Shown here: piece after piece, positions 1 through 12,600 of the stretch | Numbering within the stretch: the stretch's first letter is position 1 | Layout: each line of letters starts with the position of its first letter | Assembly (NCBI GenBank): GCA_025024175.1 | Contig: QCXZ01000064.1 | Location: 54,395,325 to 54,459,324 of the forward strand | Length of the DNA: 64,000 bases | Source of the DNA: Rhyzopertha dominica | Taxonomy: Eukaryota > Arthropoda > Insecta > Coleoptera > Bostrichidae | Reading direction: 5' to 3' | Translations under genes and position numbers: made by a program | Notes under the pieces: generated by a model | Told to the model about the DNA's origin: nothing | The model's input: only the letters and a program-made list of their open reading frames with translations | The model's database searches: none

Positions 1-167
1 TTATAGCTCGCAGAGAGGTTTCTCCGGTGCCATCGACAGGAATTTGCACTGGTCATAAGTGGTTACCACAGTTGTAACTCAACCAGCATGCAGAGTTCCG
101 CTTATGTGGTACCGAGAGTACTAGTTTTCTTTAACATATACTCCTGTTTGTTCTCTTGAATGCCTAC

Positions 168-3100
168 CTGCAAGTCAAAGAGAGGAAAAGCACAGACATC
201 ATAAGGAATACCTATAAAACACATTGTAGGTCTTCTGATGTGTACCATATGTTTGTATAAAGGTTGAACGTAATTGTCATCTATTGCAATTCCGCATGAA
301 TCATCCAGGAATGGAAAGCCGTAATTATAACCTGGTATTAGAGTAGAATTTTTTCTTAGAAAAAGAGTTCACCTTAACATGAAGCTGGTACTTACCTGTG
401 CACAATATTATGTCGTCAAAGCGACAACAAGTATCGTCCACAAATTGTACTTCTTCCTCATCTTTGATACATTTAACGTCTGGCTTTATTTCTACGTTAG
501 CGGGGTACTCTACGTTTTCAGCTTCTTTTATATGATGGCTTAAAATTACCTGCGCCAATAAGGAATTGTGTTATTGAAGTGTATAATGAACTAGTTTTGA
601 GACGTTGATATGTCAGATACGCGTCATCACTTTGTCGAATTTACAGAATATACAGTTTTAAACTTATGGTTTTCGATACAGGAATTATAAGATCCAATGC
701 ATTATGCATTATTTAGGCATAATACTGCCGTTTTAGTTGAGGTATAGCAAGTCAAAACCTGTCGCTCAAGCAAGAACATAAAGTGCCCATTTTATCAATT
801 TAAATAAGAAAGTAACGGCAGTTACAATAACAGTACGTAATAATACAAACACAAAATTAGTATTAATCTATTTATGGTGAAGATTGGCAGATTGGCATTT
901 ATGTATTCAGGTTTAAGGTACTAGCTGTTTGCCAAGCTAGAAAGCTGCCTTGCAGCCCTATTCCTTAAATAATTCAAAAATTTTAAGAAAATTATCTTTT
1001 TGAAATTGCTACAATTAATAATTGATTTGTTCACATTGAGCTTATCTAACTAAAAAGATTTATTGCGAAAGCAAATTCGATAGATTATCGCAATAAAACT
1101 TGATCAGATTCTTAGGTAGGAGTACCAAATCAGCACCAGTGTGATCTTTGAGGACCGAACAAAGTAATGCTTCTTTGGCGCTGGATAGTTTTTAGTCACA
1201 TGACAACTCATCGATTTGTTCTGCAATTTTTGAAACATGGATCATCTCTCAACCATAAGCTAAACAGTTGTTTCAATTACAATATCCTCGAAGTTTTTTT
1301 GCATTATTTCTGTTAGCAGTATGGTGATCGAGGTCATCAGAACAGCAGCGCGAGCTCACCAGTTGTGGCGTGTTGTTACTTCAGGCGGGGAGACTTGACG
1401 AAGACGCCGAAGAGTTTATGTACATACATGTACATATATCAATTAGGGGGGAAGAGGGGAGCCAAGTTTAACGTGACGTTCACGAAACAACAATAAACAA
1501 ATCCCTCGCAATTGATCCCAGGTTAAAGATTCCGCGCGAATAATTGGAAGTAATTGAGTGCCTCTCTGGCTCTGTGGAGACGGGTCGGGGTTATCAACAA
1601 ATTAACCAAATTATTCCGGAAGAAATGTGAGCGCCACTTGATTTATTTACCNCCAAAATATTTATAAATAACAAAAACCAAGAAAGTTGAGTGGAAATTC
1701 AATCACTAGAAGAGCTAAACTGCCTAAGTGTCGCTAATTTACCCACAAATATCACTAAAATCTCCAAAACACCACCCTAAGTGATCCAACCGCAACTGTA
1801 AGAGACGAATAAAAAAACGTACAGTTTCACCCAAAAGCAACAGAAGACTTATTGTCAGACGTGCGAATACAAAATTAGAAATGAATTAATATATTAAAAT
1901 GCAAGACGATTATTGAAATAAAATACACGCAATAAAATAACAAGGTAAGTATCCTTAAAATTTTTAAAGCTTATTGGATTAATAAGGTAAGTATGCGTTC
2001 GCGATAATATAAATACAATTTTTTATAAACGTACCTTTTCTTTTAAAATGCATGTCTATGCTGTGCTGTCTACACCTCAACCAACTGCAGATAGATCTAT
2101 TTCTACAGGTCACTTCCTTTAGGAAGTAGTACCCGTTATGGCAGCTAGGTGACTTTGTCATCATGTCAGTGTAATGCTGACAGATGGCATTGCCATCCTA
2201 AATTCTTACTTGTACCTTTTCTTTTGTTTCAGGGATAGCGAAGGAATACCGTTAGTGTGCACACGTACGTTTACAAGTTCTTCCCTTTACAAATTGTACT
2301 TTCAGAGATAAAAAAAAACAAGTGAACAAGTGAGATGTATAACTGGAGAATTAAGTTGTCTAATTTAAATGTTATATAATATTAAATAATATATGCATGT
2401 TATACTTAAATAATATGTAATATTAATTGAAATTGCAATTACTGTACATCATCGACAGAAATCTTAATAAACAATAAATGAATGACGTTGACCTGAAGTA
2501 AATTAATTTATGATGTAAATGTTGGAACGATTAAGCTATAAAATCTCGGCAAAACCGCATAAAACCGCCAATTTGAAATAGAAACTGGTGTTAACTTATC
2601 TGTTCGCAAGCAGTGGGCTCAATCCTAGGGGACGTTGAAAATCCCTCGAAATCCCTGGTGTGTTCGATAGAATGTTCGATAAAACCTGGTATGATCAGCG
2701 GCCGCCAAAGAATCCAGGAACCAGTCAAGGAAAGCGATCCTTTACAAAAGCAGTTCGAACAATCGATCGCAATCAAGGACGTGAAAAGAACCCTATAGTT
2801 ACAAATTCGTCTTACAACAAAGCCAAAAAGAATCGAATATAACACTCACCTCTGATGAGGGATCTTACAAGAAGCAATATCGAGCGAAACGTGTGGCGTT
2901 GTGATTTAAATCCCGCAAAAGCGGCTTGGACGAAGCTCAAACGAAACAACCAATAGCTTCTAGCGTCCAAATAGAATTCGTTGGTCGGATAATCCCAAAA
3001 CTTTTGGATGAACGTTCTACAATATGTTCATAGACCGATCAGCGAATTTTCACAACACACCTGTTTCAAATCTATCTAACCACACTGAATCGCATTTAGC

Positions 3101-5214
3101 TCTCGCGGTTTTTGTCGACGGCGCGGTAAAAAGTGGTCCCCAAGAAGCCTATTCCACTGGAAATGCAGGTGCGAAAGGAAAATACTATGAAGAGAATTTT
3201 GGCAATACGGAGGAAGTTCAGAATGCTAAATCGAAACATTAGAAATATTCACGTTGCGAGCGTATTCCACTGGAAATGCCGACGTGATTAAACGATGGAA
3301 AATGCAAAGCAGACAACTCTAACAATACGGGGAAAGTTGAAAATGTTAAAAGGAAATATTTCAAAAATTATTGTAACAAAGTTAATCGATCCAGATACGT
3401 ACGTATTCAGCTACATTGCAGACTTGAAGTGTAACATCAAGCCCAGATGGTCCGGCCCCAATAACAAGCACCCTTTTGTCAACGAATGCTTCGGAACTCC
3501 TGTAATCGTGACTGTGTCTTATCGTGCCTTTAAATTTCTCCTGCCCCATGAATTCGGGTACGTATGGTTCGTTATAGTGTCCGTTGCATACCATTATTGC
3601 GTCGTACTGATTAGTTATTTCCGTCTTCGTGGGTTTGTCAACTGAAGTCACTTGCCATCGGTTTCCTTCCAAGGGTTTTACATTAGTCACGTGACGGTTA
3701 AACTGTGTAGGATGAAATTAGAAGCTTTAAAGTGTAGTGCGGTTTTTCCTACCCTTATTAAAGGCTTGAGATGAAAGGCATCAGCATACTGATTGAGGAA
3801 TTCCAGTACCTCGGGTTGGGACAGAAAAGATTTCTCTTTCTCTGGTATAGGGAAGTCTGAAAAACCCATTACCTCTTTTGCTAAGTTTGTCCTGAAAATA
3901 AATAAATAGAAAATGCGAAAGTCCGATATTATAATTTTTATTTGAACCAGTTGCTGAAATATATTTTGGTTTTCTGAAGAATATGTGAAAATTTTTTTTG
4001 ATGATAGGTACGTTTTATACCCTTGTATTCAAAAATCTTTAGATTCTGACAACCCTGTAATTATACCATTTTAAAATGTCCTTAACAAAAGTTTTTTTGA
4101 CAATTTTTGTTTCTTATCCTCCTTTTTCGTTTCGTCCGTCAACGCAGCTACCGACGGTTACCCGATAAACATGTGCTACCCGGATTAGATCATTGCAATA
4201 CCTAGCCTACTATACGAAGTACTACGGATTACCTATTCGTTATACAATGTAAATGTGTATATTGCATGAAATATTCGGTAGTTGGTAGTTGTTAGTGCAT
4301 AGAAGGAAGTTATACCCATTTATTGCGTATCATTTCATTAAGTTCGATTACTATTATCAGTTCTTAACTACTTTTTGTTGAATGTCCAGTATTTATTGGA
4401 TATTGGGTGCTTACCGGGTACGGGTAGCTACCCGGGTAGCAATATCGGGTACCCGGGTAATAAAATTAATGGGTATCGGTATTCTTACTCCTGTTTTTTC
4501 CTGTTTTTTCGATGTGTTTATCATGTGAGCAAATTTTATGTATATTTTTGTATAGGTATAAATCTGACACCGTTGAGTGAATCTTTAAACCACTCACTTG
4601 TACAAATTCTGTTTCAATGACACAGGCTCTATTATACTGCTTCACTTAAAAAATGCTGTAGATTTATTTTCTTTTTTAATGCGTATAATTTAAGTTGATG
4701 TTAGTGCTGATGGAATTTGCAAAGTTTATTTGTATGTATTGTTAGAATATAAGTAGTTCACTTAACCAGAATAAATAAACTAATATAGGACAAATACATA
4801 ATACATAAAATACATAAATATATAATATGTACAAACTATTTGTGCTGTTTAGTTGATATATAATTCTCATTATAGCTAGAAATATTTTTACAAAATTTGA
4901 ATAAGCTCAATTCTCTGCAAACTGTTACTCCTTAACGTTTGTTATTAAAAATGAGCACATATTTTAAAATATGTTTTAAAAACTACAATACCGTCTGACT
5001 TCTACGATGCTTGTTTTGATACTAACCTAAGTCCTTTGTACATAGGTGAATAAACTGGGTATCCATATTTGTCTGTTCCTACATCATCAGTGTAGAGCCA
5101 TGTTCCCCCAAGTTGTGGTGCCAGTTCTAAAACTTCACATTCGTGACCACTTCTAAACGCATACTTAGCTGAGACTAATCCAGCTGCTCCAGCTCCAATT
5201 ATAGCTACACGCAT
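168..5214 (-). CDS. FMO-A: flavin-containing monooxygenase, 3' end outside window
   Basis: Coding exons on the minus strand are 5214-5027, 3891-3753, 3702-3403, 549-396 and 331-168. All have GT/AG junctions and keep one frame. The start is the ATG whose protein opens directly on the FAD motif GAGAAG (residues 7-12), as in the four paralogues; an open frame runs further upstream but has no paralogue support. Exon 3 carries the FMO-identifying motif FKGTIRHSHDYR and the NADPH motif GAGPSG. FMOs use NADPH, O2 and FAD to oxygenate nucleophilic N or S atoms. The final exon (ARFF/VRFF type, about 100 codons) is not found in bases 1-167 and must lie left of the window, so about 317 residues are seen here. 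Closest relative is FMO-B, which shares the ELAPQLGGTW and YTDDVG segments. The substrate is unknown. Confidence 0.9.
560..2040. other. FMO-A intron 3, unassigned part
   Basis: This is AT-rich intron sequence (intron 3 runs 3402-550). I see no coding similarity and no clear inverted repeats here. Confidence 0.4.
2045..2225 (-). repeat. Truncated, rearranged copy of the hammerhead-bearing repeat
   Basis: Read on the minus strand, bases 2106-2047 match the 3' half of the ribozyme unit seen at 17751-17812: GAAA, the short stem III palindrome ATAGATCTAT, the cleavage-site C and the 3' strand of the long stem I. The CTGATGA half is missing. Bases 2105-2225 instead match the arm of the palindrome at 17560-17659 (the aggtcacttcctttaggaag segment onward). 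The two pieces are therefore joined in inverted order relative to the 17 kb copy. It should be catalytically dead. Confidence 0.65.
2580..3147. other. Unassigned intronic segment with short open frames
   Basis: This stretch is less AT-rich than its surroundings and has several 60-85 codon frames on both strands. None matches a family I recognise. The short frames shadow one another, so I do not call a gene. Confidence 0.3.
3148..3370. repeat. Imperfect tandem duplication, period about 113 bp
   Basis: The block beginning attccactggaaatgc at 3151 recurs at 3264. Both copies continue through an 'aatacgg-ggaagtt' segment to an aaatatt-like end. The copies have clearly diverged, and the second ends just before FMO-A exon 3. 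Confidence 0.55.
3903..5026. other. FMO-A intron 1
   Basis: This is mostly AT-rich sequence without coding signal. Around 4380-4470 there is a local cluster of GGGTA/TACCC words that includes the hexamer CCCGGG more than once, so it is GC-rich and self-complementary. I cannot tie it to a known element. Confidence 0.4.
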
Positions 5215-7190
5215 TTTGATGTAATTTTGTATGCTCAAGACACGAAATATTGTGAACGCAATTCTCTTGCGATTAGCAGGTTCATCAAACACTAACTGCT
5301 GTAGTCAGTGTGTGACTTGTTATGAGAGAAAGTTGTTTATCGCAGACTTATCGGTTCCAACTGCTTTGTATTTGTCCCATTTATTATACAAAAAGTTTAT
5401 TTAGGTACCGCATATCAGCAATAGATTTACATTTCAAAACATTCGACGATGAGCAAACACTACCTAGAACAATATTTTTTGTAATGGGATACAGTAAGTG
5501 CTTTATGGAGACTATGATAACGAAAATCCATTTTCGGAAGATATGCCTAGTACGTAATTTTTTAATAAGTAGGTACGTATTGCCAATTATTTATGGTTAA
5601 TAAATTTTGGTTTAATTTTAAATAATTACAAGTTGTGTTGTAAAGTGTGTCAGTTTGGTTTATATATGCTTTTATTCTTATGTCTAAATCCTGAAAACTT
5701 TCTCGCGACTACCTCCTTGTAGTGGTGAGAGGGCTCAACTACATCCAATGTCTAGAGAACGATGCCGACGGTAGCGTAGCTACTGGTAGAGCCACCCTTT
5801 CAGGAAGACCTCGAACTGGCGAAGGCGAAGCCAAGGTAGTTTACAACAGCAGCGACTGACCCATAGTGGCCGGCTGCAAATATAGCGTCGGTCCAATAGG
5901 ATCGTCCCGCACATTAAAATTTGATAGTTTTAACCTAAGCCTTTTATTGTTTATATCATGAATACTAGTGCCACGCATCTATTTTGCTTTCAGATTAATT
6001 CAACTCGTAACAAACGGCGGTAGAAAAATTACCCTGTTTCAAACATTTTCTTAAATCCGCCAAAAACTACGCAAAAGGTTCCTAATTTCCGTCATGCGCA
6101 CTGTTACAGCTTTCTAAGTAACTAGGTGCTCACTGTTGTCAGTTTTATAAATAGCCAGAGAAATACAAATAATGCAATGGGAGTGAGAGAGAGGGGTGAA
6201 GGTATAAGTATAATCGTCATTCGTCAACTTCAATATTATAACGTAAACATAGGAATAACCTGTAACTGTTCATCAGCAGTAGTATTCTTACAACACGGAA
6301 CAAAACACTTCTTAACGTAAGCCATTTTGACATCAAAAAAACAACATATTACCCAAATACTTCGACAACATCTTGCTCCACCACTTAATCTGAAAATACG
6401 AAACTTGAAAGTTTGACCAAACTATGCTTATGTAAACAAAAACGCATGGCTAGAGTTGTTAGAGTTATTCGTTACACATGTGACACATGCAGCACGTGCG
6501 AACGTGCGGTGTTGTCAGCCGTACTTTACAGTTTTCTTCCTAACGAAGGCCAGACAGTTTCAAAATTTATTATATCGTATACAACTTAAACATTATCCAG
6601 CTTCAAGCGTCGTTTAATTCCTCATAATAAAAACATTAGTTCTAAAGCAGGTTGGATGGTTAAAGTGCTTTCGTATTTGAGCAAAAGGCCAATGCGCTTA
6701 TTATATTGAACTGTTCATTATAGAATATACTAACTGAAGGATGATTTAAGTTATTTTTACAAATACGCCTTAAGTTGACCTAGGTATCAATGTTACAATG
6801 CCAGTTTACGGGTACATTCCTCACGGTATCGCGAAAATTTGCACATACTGGCAACGCTACGCAGCTCAAAAAATTTAAACAAATATTACTTGCAATGCCG
6901 TTAGAGCACTGGCTATTTTTTACGTCATCTCCCTGGCGGAATATCGAGGCATTTGAAAAATCCATACTTTCGCATTTTTTTTCGGCGAAGAAGAACCGGA
7001 AAAAATCGAAAAAAAATGTCTTTCTGCTTCAATTTTTATATACATTTTAAATGTAAAGTAAAAAAAATTGTGGGACGACCTCATTATACAGGAGGACGCG
7101 CTGAATTACTATCGGAATAAAAAGTGCACTCTTATTAGCTAACAGCTTATGGTGGAAGAGCTGATAAGAGACAGGGCCCCTCCTTGCCCT
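5215..7190. other. Spacer between FMO-A start and LINE relic
   Basis: This is the 5' flank of FMO-A. A GC-richer block at about 5700-5910 stands out from its AT-rich surroundings and resembles mobile-element sequence in composition only. No frame, RNA or terminal repeat was recognised. Confidence 0.35.
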
Positions 7191-7199
7191 AGTAGCAGT

Positions 7200-7790
7200 T
7201 ATTGATCAACGGCATGGAGATTCAGAAAGCAAGAGGAAACTACTGCATTAAAGATCTACCAATATCCTTAGTATATATAAATCATCGGGGCACAATGTTC
7301 AGAACTAAATTATCCGCAGTAATATGTCCTCAATTGACAACATCCTATAAAGCGGTGAACAAGATGGTCCGGCCATGGCCAGAAATTGACCCAAAACTAG
7401 AAATATGGCAGAACTACATTACACAATTATTTGAAGATGAGAGAAGACAAACTAAACTTGAAAATATGGAAGGGAAGCTGGGCCCAGACATGATTAAAGA
7501 TAAAGTGATATATGTACAGGATATGCTCAAGAACAGAAAAACTGCTGGTCCAGAGTCCAGACCAACTGCCAACAGAATTTCTTAAACTGGTAGAGGAAGA
7601 TCAGACACATATACTAGTGAATTAAGCAATAATCTATATAGACCGGAATAATACCAAATGACTGGCTGCTATCAACCTTTATAACCCATCAAAAAATGTC
7701 GAGCATTGCCAAGACTACCGCACAATAAACCTGATGGATTATACGTTTACACATTAAAAATCCTGTTGAGGGTGATTAGAATAGTGGTGA
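7200..7790 (+). pseudogene. LINE reverse-transcriptase relic
   Basis: The frame at 7202-7585 is followed in shifted frames by translations such as DWLLS.F and CQDYRTINLMDYTLKILLR. These fit the N-terminal reverse-transcriptase region of a LINE ('YRPISLL...LKIL' type). At least two frameshifts and several stops show it is dead. It lies between FMO-A and FMO-B on the opposite strand. Confidence 0.55.
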
Positions 7791-7844
7791 CGTAGGTCAA
7801 GCCGTGGATCAAAACGAATCGAGTAGCCAATAACATAACGAGAA

Positions 7845-8038
7845 CATCCAGGATCCAGGGACCCAACCCATTACCATTTTCTGGTAAAACTTATAGATTG
7901 TAATGCTCTACATACTTAGTGTAAGTTAAACTTTTCAACATACATTGTAACAAAATGTAATTTCGGTTTGTGATACTTGCTAAGTAAAGCGAAATAGTGT
8001 AAGGTAGTCAAACATGTACAGTACCTAACACTTTAAAA
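7845..8038 (+). repeat. Interspersed repeat, copy 1
   Basis: The segment from gagaacatccagg to about 8030 matches the reverse complement of roughly 10370-10560, including the word pair taagtaaagcgaa and gtgtaag. It also matches, with an internal deletion, 12090-12190. It is non-coding and probably part of a non-autonomous DNA transposon. Confidence 0.5.
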
Positions 8039-8163
8039 CAATCGACAGATGACAAGTATCTGTCAATACAATAGTTGGGTTCTCTTTCCTGAGAGGCGGC
8101 AAATTGATTTAATCGATAATTTTCATAAGCACCTGGATGCATGAATCATTTATAGAAACCCTG
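8039..8163 (+). mobile_element. 3' fragment of the CAGGGTTTCTATAAATGAT MITE
   Basis: The fragment ends ATCATTTATAGAAACCCTG at 8163, followed by TA. This is the terminal inverted repeat of the full-length element at 15173-15857. The preceding bases match the element's subterminal region (the gcaaattgatttaatcgata segment). The rest of the element is absent. Confidence 0.6.
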
Positions 8164-9674
8164 TACATTTAAAATTTACGAAAGACGTTTGAGTTTGAAC
8201 AAAATCTGTTTTATGGCATCCTTACTTTGATGTCACTATTTTTTTTTGTTTTACACAGAATTAGCAATAATCGAAGTCTAGTGTTTAGTAAATATTGTAT
8301 TTAGGACTCTTTCATATACATATATTTAATCTCAAAAATAAACACCACTCTTCAAAATAAGATTCGCTTGTTCTCAATAGGGATTCTTGGAGGATTATCG
8401 CGCGCTATACAAGAAAATGAAAAGTCTCATGTTAATAAGTTGTGACGTAAAATTATTGTAACACACGCCAACGGCAGCCTTTTCGTTGGTAGAGCGGGAT
8501 CCGTGGGTCCAAAATTTCTATGGAAAGTACGGGCGCCACCAATTTTTTACAACGATACTTAAAATTGGAAATCTAGATCGTGGACTATATAAATAAATAC
8601 AGCAATTGGTCTTTTTATGTCCTGTCGGCATATATTGAAGTGAACCGGGTTTAACATTCAGATAGATATTGCAATTACGTACTAATAAAAATAAATGTGG
8701 AAACAACCATGAATTCCCCAAGCAAAGCTTTGCGTGAGTTTACAGTATACTCACAAAACAAATGATTAGTATAAGAAATATTAAATGGTAAGTATGAACT
8801 GCTCCGTGCCACGATTTATAACTTATCTGATTTTCGTAGATTTATGCTATGATGGAATGGCCGCGCTCTAGAGGAGCCTGGTAGATGACTCTTCCGGAAT
8901 GATTAGATGTGATACCTTCGTGTTCCCCTCGATTGCAATGTAGGTGACCAGCTCGTGAAATGGATGGGCTCTACAAGGGCCTGGTGGATTAGATGGCCCA
9001 GATTCGTTTTATGGATTGCAATTGAATGTGAACAGAGCTCCAACGATATGGCCCGTACGTAGGACCCTATTTAATTTGTTAAGTAAGTATAATATCCAAA
9101 CACTGGCAAAATAATTACCTCGATTGTCGAAGGTTACCCTCAGATAAATGGATGGTTCAAATCTTATATATAAATACCGAAGAATGATGCAACTTTCTAA
9201 AATTATTATTCTTTAGCAGAATATTAACGATTTTTAAAGGCTAACAGTCCCCGTCCTCTGCTTTCTGATGCCATCCACAGAATGAGTGGCAACTTAAGTT
9301 GCATAGCAAGGTAAGTTTACTCATTTAGTTATGATTTCTTATAATGTATTATACTTTCAGCAATCTTATGGGCGCAATAAGGTAGATGTATTATTTGTAT
9401 GTATGCGATGAACTTGCTATGAATATACCATTTACTACCTTTTTAAGGATGTTGTTTCTATAGCAAAAATAAAAATGCTACAAAGTTAAACAGATATTAT
9501 CTTTCAATTAAAATACACGTAACAGTTTTACATCTATTTTGTCAAAATATAAATACAGTTATAAATACATTAGCAAAGAGTTAGTACAAAAAGGAGGTAC
9601 GTTAAATGCATTGCGTCCATCTTATATGGAATCCCACCCCTTCCCATAAATAATTTTTCACATTCAACTAAGAT
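8164..9674. other. Spacer downstream of FMO-B
   Basis: No gene is seen. A GC-richer block at about 8855-9060 contains a loose internal direct repeat (a 'gcctggtagatga'/'gcctggtggatta' pair). Origin unknown. Confidence 0.3.
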
Positions 9675-12600
9675 TCATTGTACTTTTACGAAATTGTCGC
9701 TATCGACAATTACATATCGATCTTCCCTAAAGTGCATTAAGTCATCATACAGTCGCTTGACGCTTTCGTCCCTGAGTTTCACAATTACTGGTGGTATACA
9801 TTCAGTCTCCGCTTGATCCGCCAAATCCTTATAGTAAGAATTCTGATCCGGACCCATCATGTGCGCTTGTCTCTTAGAATATCCTTTAGCCCAGCGCTGC
9901 ATCATATCCTTTTCTGTGTCCCTCCGCATCATATCCTTTGATGGTAACATCATCATACCACTGATGTATTTCACAAAAAAGCGAGCCTGAAAACGTTAAA
10001 ATAAAAGTTCTATATCTCTGACGTACAAATTGTCCATTTACTAATTATAGCATTTGTTTGTTTAAGAGTCTACAATAGCTAAATTTTATTAGACGCAGTA
10101 GATAGTAGTTTAAATAGGGAATATTTTGAGCAGAATTTTATGGTGCTTACGAAAAAAATACTCTTAGTATCGAATAACTAACACCCTACAGACATTCGTT
10201 TTTGAGAAATTTCAAAAACAATGTTTGGCGTGCACGTGTTAGTGTGACGTGGATGTCGGCCATTTTGCTGTGCACGTCAAGATCCGGGATCAAAACAAAC
10301 GAAATTGTCATAACGTGCTTAAGGGAGTTCAGTGTTTGGTGCTATTTTTTATGTTAAAAGGATAAATTAAAGTATTACTGTGTATGTTTGTGTAGCTTAC
10401 ACTCCTTCGCTTTACTTAGCAAAAATAACATTTAGTTACAATGTATTGCTGAAAAGCTTAACACGCATTAAGTGCGTGTGTAGAGCATTACCAGTCACAA
10501 GTTTTACCAGAAAATGGTAATGTGTTGGGTCGGATGTTTTAGTTATAATGAGAGAGAAACGTGCAATCTTTACAGCAACTTTTAGGGTTGTTTTTCGACA
10601 ATAGACTGCCACTTTGTAATACTTACTAAGTTATACGAAGGAACGTAAAGTACTAAAAATACACAGTAATACTCAATGTTCAAAGCAAGGTACTTAAGTA
10701 CTTAATGAAGTATTTATTCCATGAATAATCTTGGATTTTCTGCAATAGACGAAAACATCTTCTGTGAAATAAAGACCCAAATTATTTATATGTTTTCTAT
10801 GTACACTGATCATACAAATCCTCTTTATTACTAATTCCGTTATTGATGAACTCAGTTAGGTGAGTTGCATTCAGTTGCATCGCATTCGCGTTTAATAAAA
10901 AATGAGTTGATACATTTTATTTGGGAGAATAAAGATCCGTGATCCACATAATGTATAATGATATCATACGAAGTACCAAAGGAACATAAATTTCACCTTA
11001 AAAGTTCTACTAATAGGACCACAATTTCTGATTCAGAATTAACACATATCAAAGACTAATGCATTAACCGATACGCTTTTAGTAGTTTCAACTTCTCACA
11101 CTAGAAGCTTTAGAAATTTGAGTTATGAGTTTAGTTATGAGTGTATAAGTGCTAAAGATACAATTGTAGCAATTTTTACTCCCCAGGGAAAGAGACTCGA
11201 TGGATAACTAACATTATTAAAACTTAGAATGACAAATACCTCAGCATTATACGTCAATCCAACCTTCTTAGTTCGCCAGTGCATTACTCTCAAAAATTAA
11301 CCGACTACTTAATATTTTAACTAAATTAAGCTTGATTTAAATAAACTGAAATATATTTAATTGCATTTTTAACAACACGCCGGGTGTTAATAATTCGTGC
11401 TGTTAATGCTTTTACTGGATTCCTAAAACTTTTAACTTTCATAAACGTGAGTTCGGATAGATTTTTAGTTTTTTTTTGTTTTTTTGTATTAATTGTTAAA
11501 ATGTAATGTGAATTTATAAATTTTGTACAAAAGTTAGAGTTATCACTGAATATATGTAGTAGTTGAACAATGGAAAAGGTAGAAGAGCTGAACTAAGCAG
11601 AAATCGTGTTATGGCTCATTCTGACCAAGATAGTCTTTTAAAGCTATATCCGCTCTAAGACAACGATCCTTAACAACAAGAATGGTGCAGTTACAGCTTC
11701 AAGACGCACATGGCATCGATTAAGTTTGGAAACCATTTGACAACGACTTATTAGAGAAGGTCATTTGCAAGGGTCAAATATGAGTTCTGGATGAAAACTG
11801 TGAAATACACTTGTCCATAAATTTTACTGTATTTAAGTTTTGTAAATAAGACAATTTTTAGGCGTACACACATAATTAACCAGCTAAATGTATGGAAAAT
11901 TGGAAGAGCCCAGTGTTGGCAATCAAGGTCCAGGGGGGGGCAGCTACCCCTCTTGCCCCCCTTCGGTACACCCATGTTTGTATTATTTATTAAGTATTAT
12001 AAACCGAAATTGCATTAAGTTGCAATCTATTGTTGAAAAAATAAGTGCTGTAAAGTTTATAAGTTTCTCTTTCATTATATCGAGAACACCCAGGGACCGT
12101 TACCATTTTGAAATTTCGGCTTGTAATACTTGATAAGTAAAGNGAATGAGTGTAAGCTACTCAAATATACTTAGTATCACTTCTAAATATTCCTTTAAAG
12201 GACAACTCGGTTTGTTTTGATCCAGGACTTTACCGTAGAAAAACGGCCAACACTTACGTCAGCACTAATATAGCGTATAACGTTTTCATTTGATGTTATA
12301 GACTACTGCATTAAATGGGAAAGTTTCATGAACATTTGAATTTTGTGGTGTTTGCATAAAGAATTCTACATCAACTGCCTGAAATATTACTACAAATTTG
12401 TTATTTTATATAGAATGACCGCATTTTTATAGCGCATTCAATTAAGGGCATTAAAATAAACAAAAAAGTAGTAACAACAACACCCTACTGTCAATATTTG
12501 GTGTTCACGGTAATAGTCTTCAATAGCTAACTATTGGTTTAAATGGGGAAGTTACGTGAATTTTTGAGATTATGTGGTGTTTACAAAAAAAAAGGATTGA

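Noticed and set aside
2591..2845. Overlapping 60-84 codon frames on both strands
   Set aside because: They shadow each other and match no family I know.
2840..2900. Possible second hammerhead: CTGATGAG at 2852 and CGAAAC at 2885
   Set aside because: The bases between the two core words do not form a stem II closing on both, and no stem III or cleavage context pairs afterwards. The words alone are common by chance.
5002..5292. Longer N-terminus for FMO-A from an upstream ATG
   Set aside because: The extra 26 residues have no counterpart in the four paralogues, which all start on the FAD motif.
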